Assembly: GCF_022827545.1 (NCBI RefSeq)
Contig: NZ_CP094671.1
Coordinates: forward strand, 61,597-125,596
Source: Hymenobacter tibetensis
GTDB lineage: Bacteria > Bacteroidota > Bacteroidia > Cytophagales > Hymenobacteraceae
Reading direction: 5' to 3'
Length of the DNA: 64,000 nt
Part shown: piece after piece, positions 1-8,858 of the stretch
How the letters are laid out: each line of letters begins with the position of its first letter
Position numbering within the stretch: position 1 is the stretch's first letter
Notes under the pieces: model-generated
What the model was told of the DNA's origin: nothing
The model's input: only the letters and a program-made list of their open reading frames with translations
Database searches by the model: none
Made by a program: the position numbers and the translations under genes

Positions 1-1361
1 CCCGTTACGACGGCAGCTCCCGCTTTGTGCGCAACGAGCGCTGGAACGTGTTCCCGGCGGTATCAGTGGGCTGGAACGTGGCGCAGGAAAATTTCTGGAA
101 ATGGGGCGATGCCGTGCAGACGCTAAAATTCAGAGGCTCCTATGGCGAGTTGGGCAACCAGAACACAACCGACTTTTATCCTTTCTACCCCAGAATACCC
201 GTTGGCGTGAACAACGGCTCATGGCTACTCAACGGACAGCAGCCTAACTCAGCTTCTGCACCTGGCCTAGTAAGCTCTTTGCTGACCTGGGAGCGAGTAA
301 CGGACATGAACGTCGGCCTGGATTTGGCCATGCTGAAAAACCGCTTCACGCTGAATTTCGATTACTTCAAGCGCAAGACGTACGACATGGTAGGCCCGGC
401 GCCAGAGCTTCCGGCCACCCTGGGTACCTCAGTACCACGAATCAACAACGCCGACCTGGAGTCGTATGGCTTCGACCTGGAGGCCGGCTGGCGGGACCAA
501 ATCAAAGGGTTCCAGTACGGTGTGCGCGCTGTTCTGTCTGATGTTCAGCAGCAGGTCACCAAATACGCGAACCCAACTGGCAACATCAACACCTTCTTCG
601 AGGGCCAAATAATCGGCGATATCTGGGGTTACACGACAGTCGGTATCGCCAAAACGCAGGAAGAAATGGACGCGCATCTAGAGCAGGTCAACCAGAATGT
701 GGTGGGCAACCGGTGGGTAGCCGGGGACATTATGTATGCTGATCTGAACGGCGACGGCAAGATTGATGCTGGTACCGGCGTGCTGGGCAATACCGGCGAC
801 CGGAAGGTTATCGGCAACACTAACCCGCGCTACCGCTACAGCCTGGACCTGACTGCCAGCTGGAAAGGGTTCGATGCACGTCTGTTCTTGCAAGGCGTAG
901 GTAAGCGCGACTATATGCCCAACGGTCCTTACTTCTGGGGCGCCAGCGGGGGCCTGTACCAGTCGGCCGGTTTTAAGGAGCACCTAGACTTTTTCCGCGA
1001 CGAAACTTCCTCCATGGTGCAAGCGGGAGTAGCCGGAGTAAACCTGGACAGCTACTTCCCCAAGCCCTACTTCAATACCAACAAGAACCAACAGGCCCAG
1101 ACCCGCTACGTTCAGAGTGCGGCCTATATGCGTCTGAAAAACCTGCAGATTGGCTACACCTTGGCTAACCCATTCGTGGCAAAGGCTGGCATTTCGCGCA
1201 TCCGCTTCTTCGTGTCGGGCGAAAACCTGCTCACTTTCACCAAGATGACCAAAATCTTCGACCCGGAAAGCGTGGGGTTAACAGATAGCTTCAACAGCAA
1301 CGACGGCAAAACTTACCCCTTCTCCCAGGTCTACTCCGGCGGATTGAGCGTAACCTTCTAA
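1..1361 (+). CDS. SusC/RagA-family TonB-dependent outer-membrane transporter, C-terminal part
   Basis: This is the 3' part of a SusC-type TonB-dependent transporter, which imports oligosaccharides across the outer membrane with the SusD lipoprotein next to it. The reading frame is open from the window edge and begins RYDGSSRFVRNERW, the motif usually seen in the distal beta-barrel of SusC proteins. The N-terminal signal peptide, carboxypeptidase-like domain and plug lie outside the window. The visible 450 or so residues are rich in alternating aromatic and polar strands and end in LSVTF, a typical outer-membrane barrel C-terminus with a terminal Phe. susD follows 12 bp after the stop, so the two are co-transcribed. 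The family assignment is very secure. The substrate is inferred only from the downstream enzymes. Confidence 0.95.
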   Translation, partial: RYDGSSRFVRNERWNVFPAVSVGWNVAQENFWKWGDAVQTLKFRGSYGELGNQNTTDFYPFYPRIPVGVNNGSWLLNGQQPNSASAPGLVSSLLTWERVTDMNVGLDLAMLKNRFTLNFDYFKRKTYDMVGPAPELPATLGTSVPRINNADLESYGFDLEAGWRDQIKGFQYGVRAVLSDVQQQVTKYANPTGNINTFFEGQIIGDIWGYTTVGIAKTQEEMDAHLEQVNQNVVGNRWVAGDIMYADLNGDGKIDAGTGVLGNTGDRKVIGNTNPRYRYSLDLTASWKGFDARLFLQGVGKRDYMPNGPYFWGASGGLYQSAGFKEHLDFFRDETSSMVQAGVAGVNLDSYFPKPYFNTNKNQQAQTRYVQSAAYMRLKNLQIGYTLANPFVAKAGISRIRFFVSGENLLTFTKMTKIFDPESVGLTDSFNSNDGKTYPFSQVYSGGLSVTF

Positions 1362-1373
1362 TTGATTACAGGA

Positions 1374-3371
1374 ATGAAAAAGAATATTCATACGAAACTG
1401 GCCGGAGCCGTTGTGTTGCTGGCTACGTGGGGATTAGCTGGCTGCAACGATTTCTTGGATCGGGAGCCGCTTTCAGATATTACACCTGACAAGTACTTCA
1501 CCAACGAAACTGATCTGGCTACCTACACGGTGGCTCGATATAGCATGTTTCCTACTCACAGCAACAATTTTGATGTGGGAACCTTCGGCATCGACAACCA
1601 TACCGACAACCAGGCCACCAGTGGCTTCAACAACCGCTGGGTGCCGGGTGAGTTGCGGGTACCACAGTCGGGCGGCAGCTGGGATTTCAGCCGTATCCGG
1701 GAGATGAACTACTACCTCCAGACGGTGGTACCGCGCTGGAAAGAGGGAAGAATAACTGGTTCCGCCCCTAACGTTGGGCACTACGTGGGCGAGGGCTATT
1801 TTCTGCGCGCCTACGAGTATTTCAACCGGGTGCAGGCGCTCGGCGATTTTCCGATTCTTCGTACTGCCCTGGCCGATGAGCGGGAGAATCTGATCGAAGC
1901 CTCCAAGCGCCGGCCGCGCAACGAGGTTGCCCGCTTCATTATTGCCGACCTCGACTCTGCCATTTCGCTGCTGCAAACAGCCCCTCCCAGCGGTAAAAAC
2001 CGCATCTCCAAAAATGCGGCCCTGCTGTTCAAATCGCGGGTTGCGTTGCATGAGGCGACTTGGCTTACGTACCACCGCAACACCGCCCACGTACCCGGCG
2101 GGCCCGGCTGGCCGGGTGCCGGCAAGATTGACGGCTTTACCATTAACCTAGACGCGGAAGTTGACTACTTCCTGACCCAGGCAATGGAGGCGGCGAAGCT
2201 GGCGGCCGATGCGGTGCCATTGGTCAGCAACCTGCGGGAGGACGGCTATAATTCTTCCGCCAACCCCTACTTCGCGATGTTCTCCGACCAGAACATGGAG
2301 AAGTACTCGGAGGTGTTGATGTGGCGCCAGTACGACCCGACTTTTGTGGGCATCAACAACAACGTAAACCACTACCTCAACCAGAACGGCGGCAACACCG
2401 GCTACACCCGGGGGCTAGTGGATAACTTTCTGATGAAGAACGGTCTGCCGATTTACGCTACCGGTTCTGGCTACAAAGGTGACGACGACCTCAGGGCAGT
2501 GAAGCAAGAGCGTGATAATCGCCTGCAACTATTCATGAAGGCACCGGGGGAGCTTCGCCTGACCGACCGCACCAATGGCGATGGTTCGCCCCTTCTGAGT
2601 GGTAACCCCGACATCGTTGGCTTGCAGGAAACGCGTGACGTGACGGGCTACAGTGTGAAAAAAGGACTTTCGTACCAATTCGCTCAGACGGTAGGCAACG
2701 TGGGCACCACGGGCAGCATCGTATTCCGGGGCACAGAGGCCTACCTGAACTACATCGAAGCTTCTTATCTAAAAGAGAAGACCATTAACGCGACGGCAGA
2801 CAGATACTGGCGGGCCATCCGGGAGCGAGCGGGCGTGAACCCTGATTATACTGTTACGGTAGCAGCTACTGTGATAGAGCAGGAAGCTAAAAACGACTTC
2901 GCGGCCTACTCAGCTGGTCGTTTGCTAACCGACCCCATCTTGTATAACATTCGTCGCGAACGTCGCAATGAGCTGATTGCCGAGGGCATGCGCTACTACG
3001 ACCTGAAGCGTTGGCGGGCAATGGACCAATTGAAGGCTACTCCCTATATCATCGAGGGCTTCAAGATTTGGGGACCATTACAGGCTCAGTATGCTCCAAA
3101 CGGCACTTCAGTATTGATTGAGGCAGGTACGCCCGGTAAAACGGCCAATGTGTCGAAAAAATCAGAGAGCCTATACCTGCGTCCTTATCGCATCAACCTG
3201 GCAAATAACAATCTGGTGCGGGAGGGCTACCGCTGGGCTTTCGCGCACTACCTCGACCCAATTGCGACGCAGCACTTTCTGATTACCTCCTCCAACGGTG
3301 ATTTGAATGCCTCCACGATATACCAGAACCCAGGCTGGCCAACGGAGGCTAACGTCGGCGCCCGGGAGTAA
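1374..3371 (+). CDS. SusD/RagB-family glycan-binding surface lipoprotein
   Basis: SusD-type lipoprotein of 665 residues that forms the substrate-binding lid on the SusC barrel. The N-terminus is a lipoprotein signal peptide: a Lys-rich start, a hydrophobic run and the lipobox LAGC with Cys24. The next residues, NDFLDREPLSDIT, match the usual SusD N-terminal consensus. Near the C-terminus is RRERRNELIAEGMRYYDLKR, the highly conserved SusD_RagB signature. A TTG codon lies 12 bp upstream in frame, but the ATG at 1374 gives a correct signal peptide, so it was chosen. The gene sits directly behind susC and ahead of the glycoside hydrolases. The product is cell-surface anchored. Confidence in the family is very high; the glycan specificity cannot be read from the sequence. 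Confidence 0.96.
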   Translation: MKKNIHTKLAGAVVLLATWGLAGCNDFLDREPLSDITPDKYFTNETDLATYTVARYSMFPTHSNNFDVGTFGIDNHTDNQATSGFNNRWVPGELRVPQSGGSWDFSRIREMNYYLQTVVPRWKEGRITGSAPNVGHYVGEGYFLRAYEYFNRVQALGDFPILRTALADERENLIEASKRRPRNEVARFIIADLDSAISLLQTAPPSGKNRISKNAALLFKSRVALHEATWLTYHRNTAHVPGGPGWPGAGKIDGFTINLDAEVDYFLTQAMEAAKLAADAVPLVSNLREDGYNSSANPYFAMFSDQNMEKYSEVLMWRQYDPTFVGINNNVNHYLNQNGGNTGYTRGLVDNFLMKNGLPIYATGSGYKGDDDLRAVKQERDNRLQLFMKAPGELRLTDRTNGDGSPLLSGNPDIVGLQETRDVTGYSVKKGLSYQFAQTVGNVGTTGSIVFRGTEAYLNYIEASYLKEKTINATADRYWRAIRERAGVNPDYTVTVAATVIEQEAKNDFAAYSAGRLLTDPILYNIRRERRNELIAEGMRYYDLKRWRAMDQLKATPYIIEGFKIWGPLQAQYAPNGTSVLIEAGTPGKTANVSKKSESLYLRPYRINLANNNLVREGYRWAFAHYLDPIATQHFLITSSNGDLNASTIYQNPGWPTEANVGARE

Positions 3372-3394
3372 CCTGCGCCGTCTGCTACTCTTAT

Positions 3395-3441
3395 CTATCG
3401 CCGCTCTTTTACCTCTGTATGCGGTGAACGAGCGGCGATAG
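3395..3441. repeat. Perfect 12-bp inverted repeat after susD (mRNA hairpin or attenuator)
   Basis: CTATCGCCGCTC (3395-3406) is perfectly inverted as GAGCGGCGATAG (3430-3441) around a 23-base loop, starting 24 bp after the susD stop. No T-run follows, so it is not a classic Rho-independent terminator. It may stabilise the susCD message or attenuate read-through into the enzyme genes. Confidence 0.55.
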
Positions 3442-3519
3442 ACTTTGCGCCTGGTACCAATCCAAGACTCAGTATTAGGGAAATAAACAAAAAGTGGTTT
3501 CATCCTCTAAGGCCTACAT

Positions 3520-4392
3520 ATGCCACGAACCGGAAGCATGCCGCTGCTATATTTCATCCGAAAGCAGCGGAGCAAACTCAACCTGCTGCCGCTGCTGGTT
3601 GCCACTCTTCTGCTGGGCAACTGCGCCCGCCAGGAATTAGCGCAAACGAGTTCCGTTAACTGGAAGCTGGTATGGGCCGATGAGTTCAATAAAAACGGCA
3701 AGCCCGACCCCGAAAAGTGGGGGTTTGCGTCGCGCAGCTCGCCCGATTGGGCCTGCTACTGCACGGACACACTGGCCACCACGTTCGTGCAAAACGGGGA
3801 GCTGTACCTGCGGGGCATCATCAACCGCGACGCGACCGATTCAGTTAAGTACAAGACGGGCTGCATTCAAACCAAAGGCAAGTTTGCTTTCAAGTACGGC
3901 AAGGTGGAAGTGCGGGCCAAGCTAGGAAAAGGCAAGGGCTCGTGGCCGGCCATCTGGCTGATGCCGCAACAAAACAAGTACGGCTTCTGGCCCCACAGCG
4001 GCGAAATCGACATTATGGAGCAGCTCAACAGCGACTCCATCTTCTACCAGACGCTGCACAGCAACTACATCGACCAACTGAAACAGAAGACCAATCCGGT
4101 GTATTTCAATACCAGCCCTTACCAGGTGGGTGAGTACAACGTCTACGGCCTAGAATGGTATCCCGACCGTCTGGACTTCTTCGTGAACGGGCGCAAAACT
4201 TTTACCTACCCCAAAGTGGTGGGCACAGACCCCACCCAGTGGCCCTACGACCAAGATTTCTACATCATTCTGAACCAAGCCCTGGGAGGGAAGTGGGTGG
4301 GTGAGATTCACGACCAGGATGTGCCGGTGCAAATGGCGGTAGACTGGGTGCGGGTTTATCAGCAAAAAGACCAATTAAGTGCCTCCCGGTAA
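3520..4392 (+). CDS. GH16-family endo-glycanase lipoprotein
   Basis: Glycoside hydrolase family 16 enzyme of 290 residues, an endo-acting beta-glycanase with retaining mechanism. The catalytic motif E-I-D-I-M-E is present, with nucleophile E162, D164 and acid/base E167. The N-terminus carries a lipobox-like LLLGNC, so the enzyme is probably an outer-membrane lipoprotein that cuts the polymer at the cell surface. A second in-frame ATG lies at 3538; both starts keep the signal sequence. GH16 covers laminarinases, agarases, porphyranases and endo-beta-1,4-galactosidases of the mucin O-glycanase type. Given the GH84, GH29, GH2, GH35 and sulfatase neighbours, an endo-beta-galactosidase role is attractive, but that is inference. 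The family call is secure. Confidence 0.92.
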   Translation: MPRTGSMPLLYFIRKQRSKLNLLPLLVATLLLGNCARQELAQTSSVNWKLVWADEFNKNGKPDPEKWGFASRSSPDWACYCTDTLATTFVQNGELYLRGIINRDATDSVKYKTGCIQTKGKFAFKYGKVEVRAKLGKGKGSWPAIWLMPQQNKYGFWPHSGEIDIMEQLNSDSIFYQTLHSNYIDQLKQKTNPVYFNTSPYQVGEYNVYGLEWYPDRLDFFVNGRKTFTYPKVVGTDPTQWPYDQDFYIILNQALGGKWVGEIHDQDVPVQMAVDWVRVYQQKDQLSASR

Positions 4393-4398
4393 GTAGGG

Positions 4399-4441
4399 CG
4401 CTGGGGTAACTACCGGCAGGCAAGCCGCAGCTACCCCAGCG
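4399..4441. repeat. 10-bp inverted repeat between GH16 and sulfatase genes
   Basis: CGCTGGGGTA (4399-4408) is mirrored by TACCCCAGCG (4432-4441) just after the GH16 stop codon. There is no T-tract behind it. It may be an intercistronic mRNA stem-loop similar to the one after susD. Confidence 0.45.
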
Positions 4442-4522
4442 TACTACCTACTATTCGCTTGAGCGAAAGCTCGTGGTTCAGAGCTGTTTTAGGACAGCTC
4501 AGGGCTTAACACAACCTTGCCA

Positions 4523-6067
4523 ATGAAACACCTACTCTTACTTGCTATCTTTTACTTCTGCAGCTGCCACCTCAGCGGGGCGCAGCAGTCGGTGCAAAAA
4601 AAGCCCAACATCATCATTATCGTCTCCGACGATCACGCCTACCAGGCCATCAGTGCCTACGGGCAGGGCCTCATGCAAACGCCCGCCATTGACCGCATTG
4701 CCAAAGAGGGTGTCCGCTTCAACAAAGGCTACGTCACTAACTCGATTTGCGGGCCAAGCCGGGCCGTGCTTCTAACCGGTAAGTACAGCAACAAAAACGG
4801 CTACAAAGACAACGAAACCTCTAGTTTCGATGCCCGCCAGAATTCCTTTGCCAAGGAGCTGCGTAAAGGCGGCTACCAGACCGCCTGGATCGGTAAATAC
4901 CACTTGGGCCACGAGCTGCAAGGCTTCGACCACTGGCAGGTGCTGCCGGAACAAGGCGACTACTACAACCCGGACTTCTTGATGATGGACGGTAGCCGCA
5001 AGCGCATGGAAGGCTACGTGAGCACCATCACCGAGGACCTGGCGGAAAGCTGGCTCGACCAGCGCGACAAGACCAAGCCTTTTTGCCTGGTGATCGGCCA
5101 CAAAGCCACCCACCGCGTGTGGCTGCCCGACACCCAGGACTTCGGCCGGTTCGACAACCAAACCTTCCCGATACCCGCTAGCTTCTACGACACCTACGCC
5201 GGGCGCAAGGCCGCCCAACTGCAGGAAATGTCCATCGACAAGGACATGAAGATGGGCTACGACCTGAAGATGTTCGCCAACTACGACAGCGTGCGCGAAG
5301 GAGCCGTAGCCCGCATGAATGACGCGCAGAAAGCGAAGTTCCGGGCCTACTACGAGCCCATCAAGAAAGACTTAGATAAGCGCCAGCTTACGGGCAAAGC
5401 ACTGGCCGAGTGGAAGTTTCAGCGCTACATGCGCGACTACCTGAGCACGGCCGCCTCGCTGGACCGCAACATCGGGCGCACACTTACTTACCTCGATAAA
5501 AACCAGCTCCAGGACAATACCATCGTCATTTACCTCTCCGACCAGGGCTTTTACCTGGGCGAGCACGGCTGGTTCGATAAGCGCTGGATGTACGAGGAAT
5601 CGTTCCGCACGCCGATGGTGATGCGCTACCCCGGCGTGGTGAAGCCCGGCACCGTGTCCAACAATTTTGTGCTGAACCTCGACATTGCCCCCACCGTGCT
5701 CCAGGCGGCCGGCCTGCCCGTCCCCCCGGACATGCAGGGCGAGTCGATGCTGCCGCTGCTGACGGGCACCAAGGCCAAGGGCCGCGACGCGCTGTACTAC
5801 CACTACTACGAAAACGGCGAGCACGCCGTATCGCCGCAGTTTGGCGTCAGAACCCAGCGCTACAAGCTCATTCGCTTCTATAAGCGGGCGAACGATTGGG
5901 AGCTCTACGACCTGCAAAAGGACCCCCGGGAGATGCGCAACCTCTACGGCCAGAAAGGCTACGAGAAGATAACGGCCGACCTGAAAAAGCAGCTTCGGGG
6001 GCTGATAGACAAGTACGAAGACGACGATGCCCGGCAGCTAATGGCCGAGAAAACCGCCGGTATATAA
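4523..6067 (+). CDS. Arylsulfatase-type (S1) glycan sulfatase
   Basis: Formylglycine-dependent S1-family sulfatase of 514 residues that removes sulfate esters from glycans. The maturation motif C-G-P-S-R (C76, the Cys converted to formylglycine) fits the CxPSR consensus, followed by the usual LLTGK. The metal-binding IIIVSDDHAY near the N-terminus and the C-terminal YLSDQGFYLGEHG are also typical. A signal peptide (MKHLLLLAIFYFCSCHLSG, mature from about AQQ) sends it to the periplasm or surface. The ATG at 4523 was chosen over an in-frame TTG six bases upstream. The segment QGDYYNPDF followed by long insertions resembles N-acetylglucosamine-6-sulfatase-type members (possibly subfamily S1_11); that subfamily call is from memory and tentative. 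It needs a formylglycine-generating enzyme, which is not in this window. Confidence 0.93.
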   Translation: MKHLLLLAIFYFCSCHLSGAQQSVQKKPNIIIIVSDDHAYQAISAYGQGLMQTPAIDRIAKEGVRFNKGYVTNSICGPSRAVLLTGKYSNKNGYKDNETSSFDARQNSFAKELRKGGYQTAWIGKYHLGHELQGFDHWQVLPEQGDYYNPDFLMMDGSRKRMEGYVSTITEDLAESWLDQRDKTKPFCLVIGHKATHRVWLPDTQDFGRFDNQTFPIPASFYDTYAGRKAAQLQEMSIDKDMKMGYDLKMFANYDSVREGAVARMNDAQKAKFRAYYEPIKKDLDKRQLTGKALAEWKFQRYMRDYLSTAASLDRNIGRTLTYLDKNQLQDNTIVIYLSDQGFYLGEHGWFDKRWMYEESFRTPMVMRYPGVVKPGTVSNNFVLNLDIAPTVLQAAGLPVPPDMQGESMLPLLTGTKAKGRDALYYHYYENGEHAVSPQFGVRTQRYKLIRFYKRANDWELYDLQKDPREMRNLYGQKGYEKITADLKKQLRGLIDKYEDDDARQLMAEKTAGI

Positions 6068-6186
6068 GTCCGCCGAGGTGCTACCCCCCCTGTCTAGGGT
6101 AGCGCCAACGCGTTCCTCGCAGGAAGTGCTCACGGCTTTCGAAACCCAGAGAAGCGCCCACAAAGTGCTGCTTTACAAGTAGAGAC

Positions 6187-8715
6187 ATGGATATAAAACA
6201 TAGTCGGAACCTTCTTGCTGGGCTTTTCTTCTCACTCTGTCAGAGCGCAGTCGCCCAGACCGTGTACCCGCTGCCGCACCAGAGCGAGATAGGAGGGGAG
6301 CGTTTTGCCGTGGCAGGTCCTTTCCAGTTGAAGGGGTTGCCCGCCAGCGAAGCTTTCACCCAGCAAGTACTGCAGGAGGTGGCGCCGCGGGGCAGTGGTC
6401 TAGGGCCGCGCCTACAGGTAACGCGACCCGCCAAAGCGGACGCGCGCCTGCAACGTTCAGAAGCCTACAAGCTGCGCCTCACGCCAACTCAGATAACGAT
6501 TGAGGCCTACGATGACCGCTCGGTATTCTATGCCGTGCAAACCCTGCGGCAGCTTGCCCAGCAAGATGCTAGCGGGCGCGTTACGCTGCCCACGGGCACC
6601 ATTAGCGACTTCCCGGACGTGGCGGCCCGCGGCACGGTGGAAGGCTTCTATGGGGAGCCCTGGAGCCACCAAGACCGTCTCGAGCAGCTCCGCTTCTACG
6701 GCAAGCTGAAGCTGAATACCTACATCTACGGCCCCAAGGACGACCCCTACCACACGTCGCCGAACTGGCGCAAGCCTTACCCCGAGGCGGAAGCCCGTCA
6801 ACTGGCCGAGCTGGTCCAGGAGGCCCGGCGCAACAAGGTGGACTTTGTGTGGGCAATTCATCCGGGGCAGGACATTCGCTGGAACCAGGCCGATAGCAGC
6901 GCCATCCTGGCCAAGTTTGGGATGATGTACGACTTGGGCGTCCGCTCGTTTGCCGTGTTCTTCGATGATATTTCCGGCGCCGGCACCGATGCCCGCATGC
7001 AAGCCAAGCTGCTCAACTTCGTGCAGCAGCGGTTTGTCCGGGCCAAGAAAGATGTGGCCCCGCTCATCATGTGCCCCACCGAGTACAACAAGAGCTGGGC
7101 CAACAAAACACCAGGTACCTACCTCGACATTCTGGGCCAGCAGCTGGACCCAGCCATCCGGGTGATGTGGACCGGCAACAAGGTGGTCGACGACATCACC
7201 ACGGAGGGGCTGGAGTGGGTGAACCGCCGAATCCGGCGCCCGGCTTTCGTGTGGTGGAACTTCCCGGTGAGCGACTACGTGCGCGACCACCTGCTCATGG
7301 GCCCGGCCTACGGCCTCGACCCGCAGGCGGCGCCCCACATGTCGGGCTTTGTGTCTAATCCCATGGACAAGGCCGAGGCTTCGAAACCCGCTATTTTCAG
7401 CGTGGCGCTCTACAGCTGGAACATGCAGGCATATAAGCCCGAGCAGGCCTGGGAAGCCGCCAGCCGCTACATAATGCCCGGCGCGGCGGAAGCCTTTCAG
7501 CTTTTCAGTGCTCACAACAGCGACCCCGGCCCCAACGGCCACCGCTACCGCCGCGACGAGTCGGCGGAGTTGCAGTCCTACCTGCGCACCTTTCAGGAAG
7601 CCTACGGCAAGGGACAATACGCCCCCGAGGCGGGCCAGCGTCTCCAGCAGGAATTTCAACGCATAGCCCAGGCCCCTGCCGCAATCAGGCAGCACGGCGG
7701 CAACGCGCGGCTGCTAGAACAATTGGCGCCCTGGTTGCGGCAGTTTGAGCTGCTAGGCCGGGCGGGCCAGCACGCCCTGGCCGTGGCCGAAGCGCGGGCC
7801 GCGGGCAACCCCACCACTACCTGGGCCGCCTACTTGCCCCTGGCGGCTGCCCTCGACAGCATGGCTACCGTAAATGCCACGCTCAACCAGAACCCGCACC
7901 AGCCCGGTGTCAAGACCGGCTCGTTGGTGCTGATGCCCTTCGTGGAGGAAATTCTGGCGCAGTCGGGCGCGTACCTGCTCGGGTACAACCCGGCCCTGGC
8001 CGGTGGCCCCAGCCCGGAAACCAGCACGCCGTACCGCCAAAGCCAGAAGCTGGGCAACCAGCCGCTGCTGCACACCAACCAAGCGCTGGCGTACGCGCCC
8101 ATGCTGGAAGTGGCGTACCTCGATAGCAGCGAGTATCTAGGCTTCAAACCCGCCGCGGCGCTGCAAGTCACGGCCCTGCACTACAATTTGGGCGGCGACA
8201 AACTGCCGGCCTGGGCGGCTTTGGAAGCCTCGCGGGACGGCAACACCTGGGAGCCGCTGACGCCCCCGCAGCCGCGCGGCAAAGGCAGCGTACCCGTTAC
8301 CGACCCGGCCCTGCGCTACGTGCGCTTGCGCAACGCCTCCGGCAAACGGCAAAACTTCCAGCTGAAAGAGCTGCGGCTGCAAGTACAGCCCGCCAAGGGA
8401 GCAGGAGAAGCCGTTTTTGCCTGCGACGGCAGCGTGAGCACCTACCAAGCCCTGACCGAGCAGCAACCAACCGCCGTGGCGCTACCCCAGGCGTTGCAGG
8501 GCGCGGCCCTGGCCGTGCTAGCCAAAACCAACGGCGCCACCCTGACCATCAGCGGCACCCGGAAGGGCCGGCCGCAGATGCTCTACCGCGGCACCGGCGA
8601 CTACATCCAGTTGTCGGCCAAACGGTTGAAAAACGTGTCGGCGCTAACGTTTTCGGTGCGCGGCAGCCAGGCGGCGCGCATCTACGAGCTAATCCGGCAG
8701 CAACCACCTAGTTAA
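6187..8715 (+). CDS. GH84-family beta-N-acetylglucosaminidase
   Basis: GH84 enzyme (842 residues) that releases terminal beta-linked GlcNAc by substrate-assisted catalysis, related to Bacteroides GH84 and eukaryotic O-GlcNAcase. A signal peptide ending in SAVAQ is followed by a GH20b-like N-terminal domain, then the catalytic barrel beginning RGTVEGFYGEPWS. The signature FFDDISGAG supplies the paired catalytic aspartates D260 and D261. A helical region and a C-terminal module of about 250 residues follow, the last part beta-rich and possibly carbohydrate-binding. At 842 residues it is longer than the roughly 740-residue Bacteroides homologue. Its place between sulfatase and fucosidase suggests trimming of GlcNAc after desulfation. 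The family call is very secure. Confidence 0.95.
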   Translation: MDIKHSRNLLAGLFFSLCQSAVAQTVYPLPHQSEIGGERFAVAGPFQLKGLPASEAFTQQVLQEVAPRGSGLGPRLQVTRPAKADARLQRSEAYKLRLTPTQITIEAYDDRSVFYAVQTLRQLAQQDASGRVTLPTGTISDFPDVAARGTVEGFYGEPWSHQDRLEQLRFYGKLKLNTYIYGPKDDPYHTSPNWRKPYPEAEARQLAELVQEARRNKVDFVWAIHPGQDIRWNQADSSAILAKFGMMYDLGVRSFAVFFDDISGAGTDARMQAKLLNFVQQRFVRAKKDVAPLIMCPTEYNKSWANKTPGTYLDILGQQLDPAIRVMWTGNKVVDDITTEGLEWVNRRIRRPAFVWWNFPVSDYVRDHLLMGPAYGLDPQAAPHMSGFVSNPMDKAEASKPAIFSVALYSWNMQAYKPEQAWEAASRYIMPGAAEAFQLFSAHNSDPGPNGHRYRRDESAELQSYLRTFQEAYGKGQYAPEAGQRLQQEFQRIAQAPAAIRQHGGNARLLEQLAPWLRQFELLGRAGQHALAVAEARAAGNPTTTWAAYLPLAAALDSMATVNATLNQNPHQPGVKTGSLVLMPFVEEILAQSGAYLLGYNPALAGGPSPETSTPYRQSQKLGNQPLLHTNQALAYAPMLEVAYLDSSEYLGFKPAAALQVTALHYNLGGDKLPAWAALEASRDGNTWEPLTPPQPRGKGSVPVTDPALRYVRLRNASGKRQNFQLKELRLQVQPAKGAGEAVFACDGSVSTYQALTEQQPTAVALPQALQGAALAVLAKTNGATLTISGTRKGRPQMLYRGTGDYIQLSAKRLKNVSALTFSVRGSQAARIYELIRQQPPS

Positions 8716-8858
8716 AAACTACCTAGGCTGCCTTCCGGGCCTTACGCACAGCACACACCACCATTTCCCTACTCCCCAACAAAGCTTCAACTCGCCAGTG
8801 CCTACTCCTGCAGAGGAAAAGGCGAGGGGCCACGCTTCTTCCACCATCCGTAACCCTT

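Noticed and set aside
6457..7695. 412-codon minus frame opposite the GH84 gene
   Set aside because: Antisense of a high-GC gene with clear GH84 motifs; it is a shadow despite its length.
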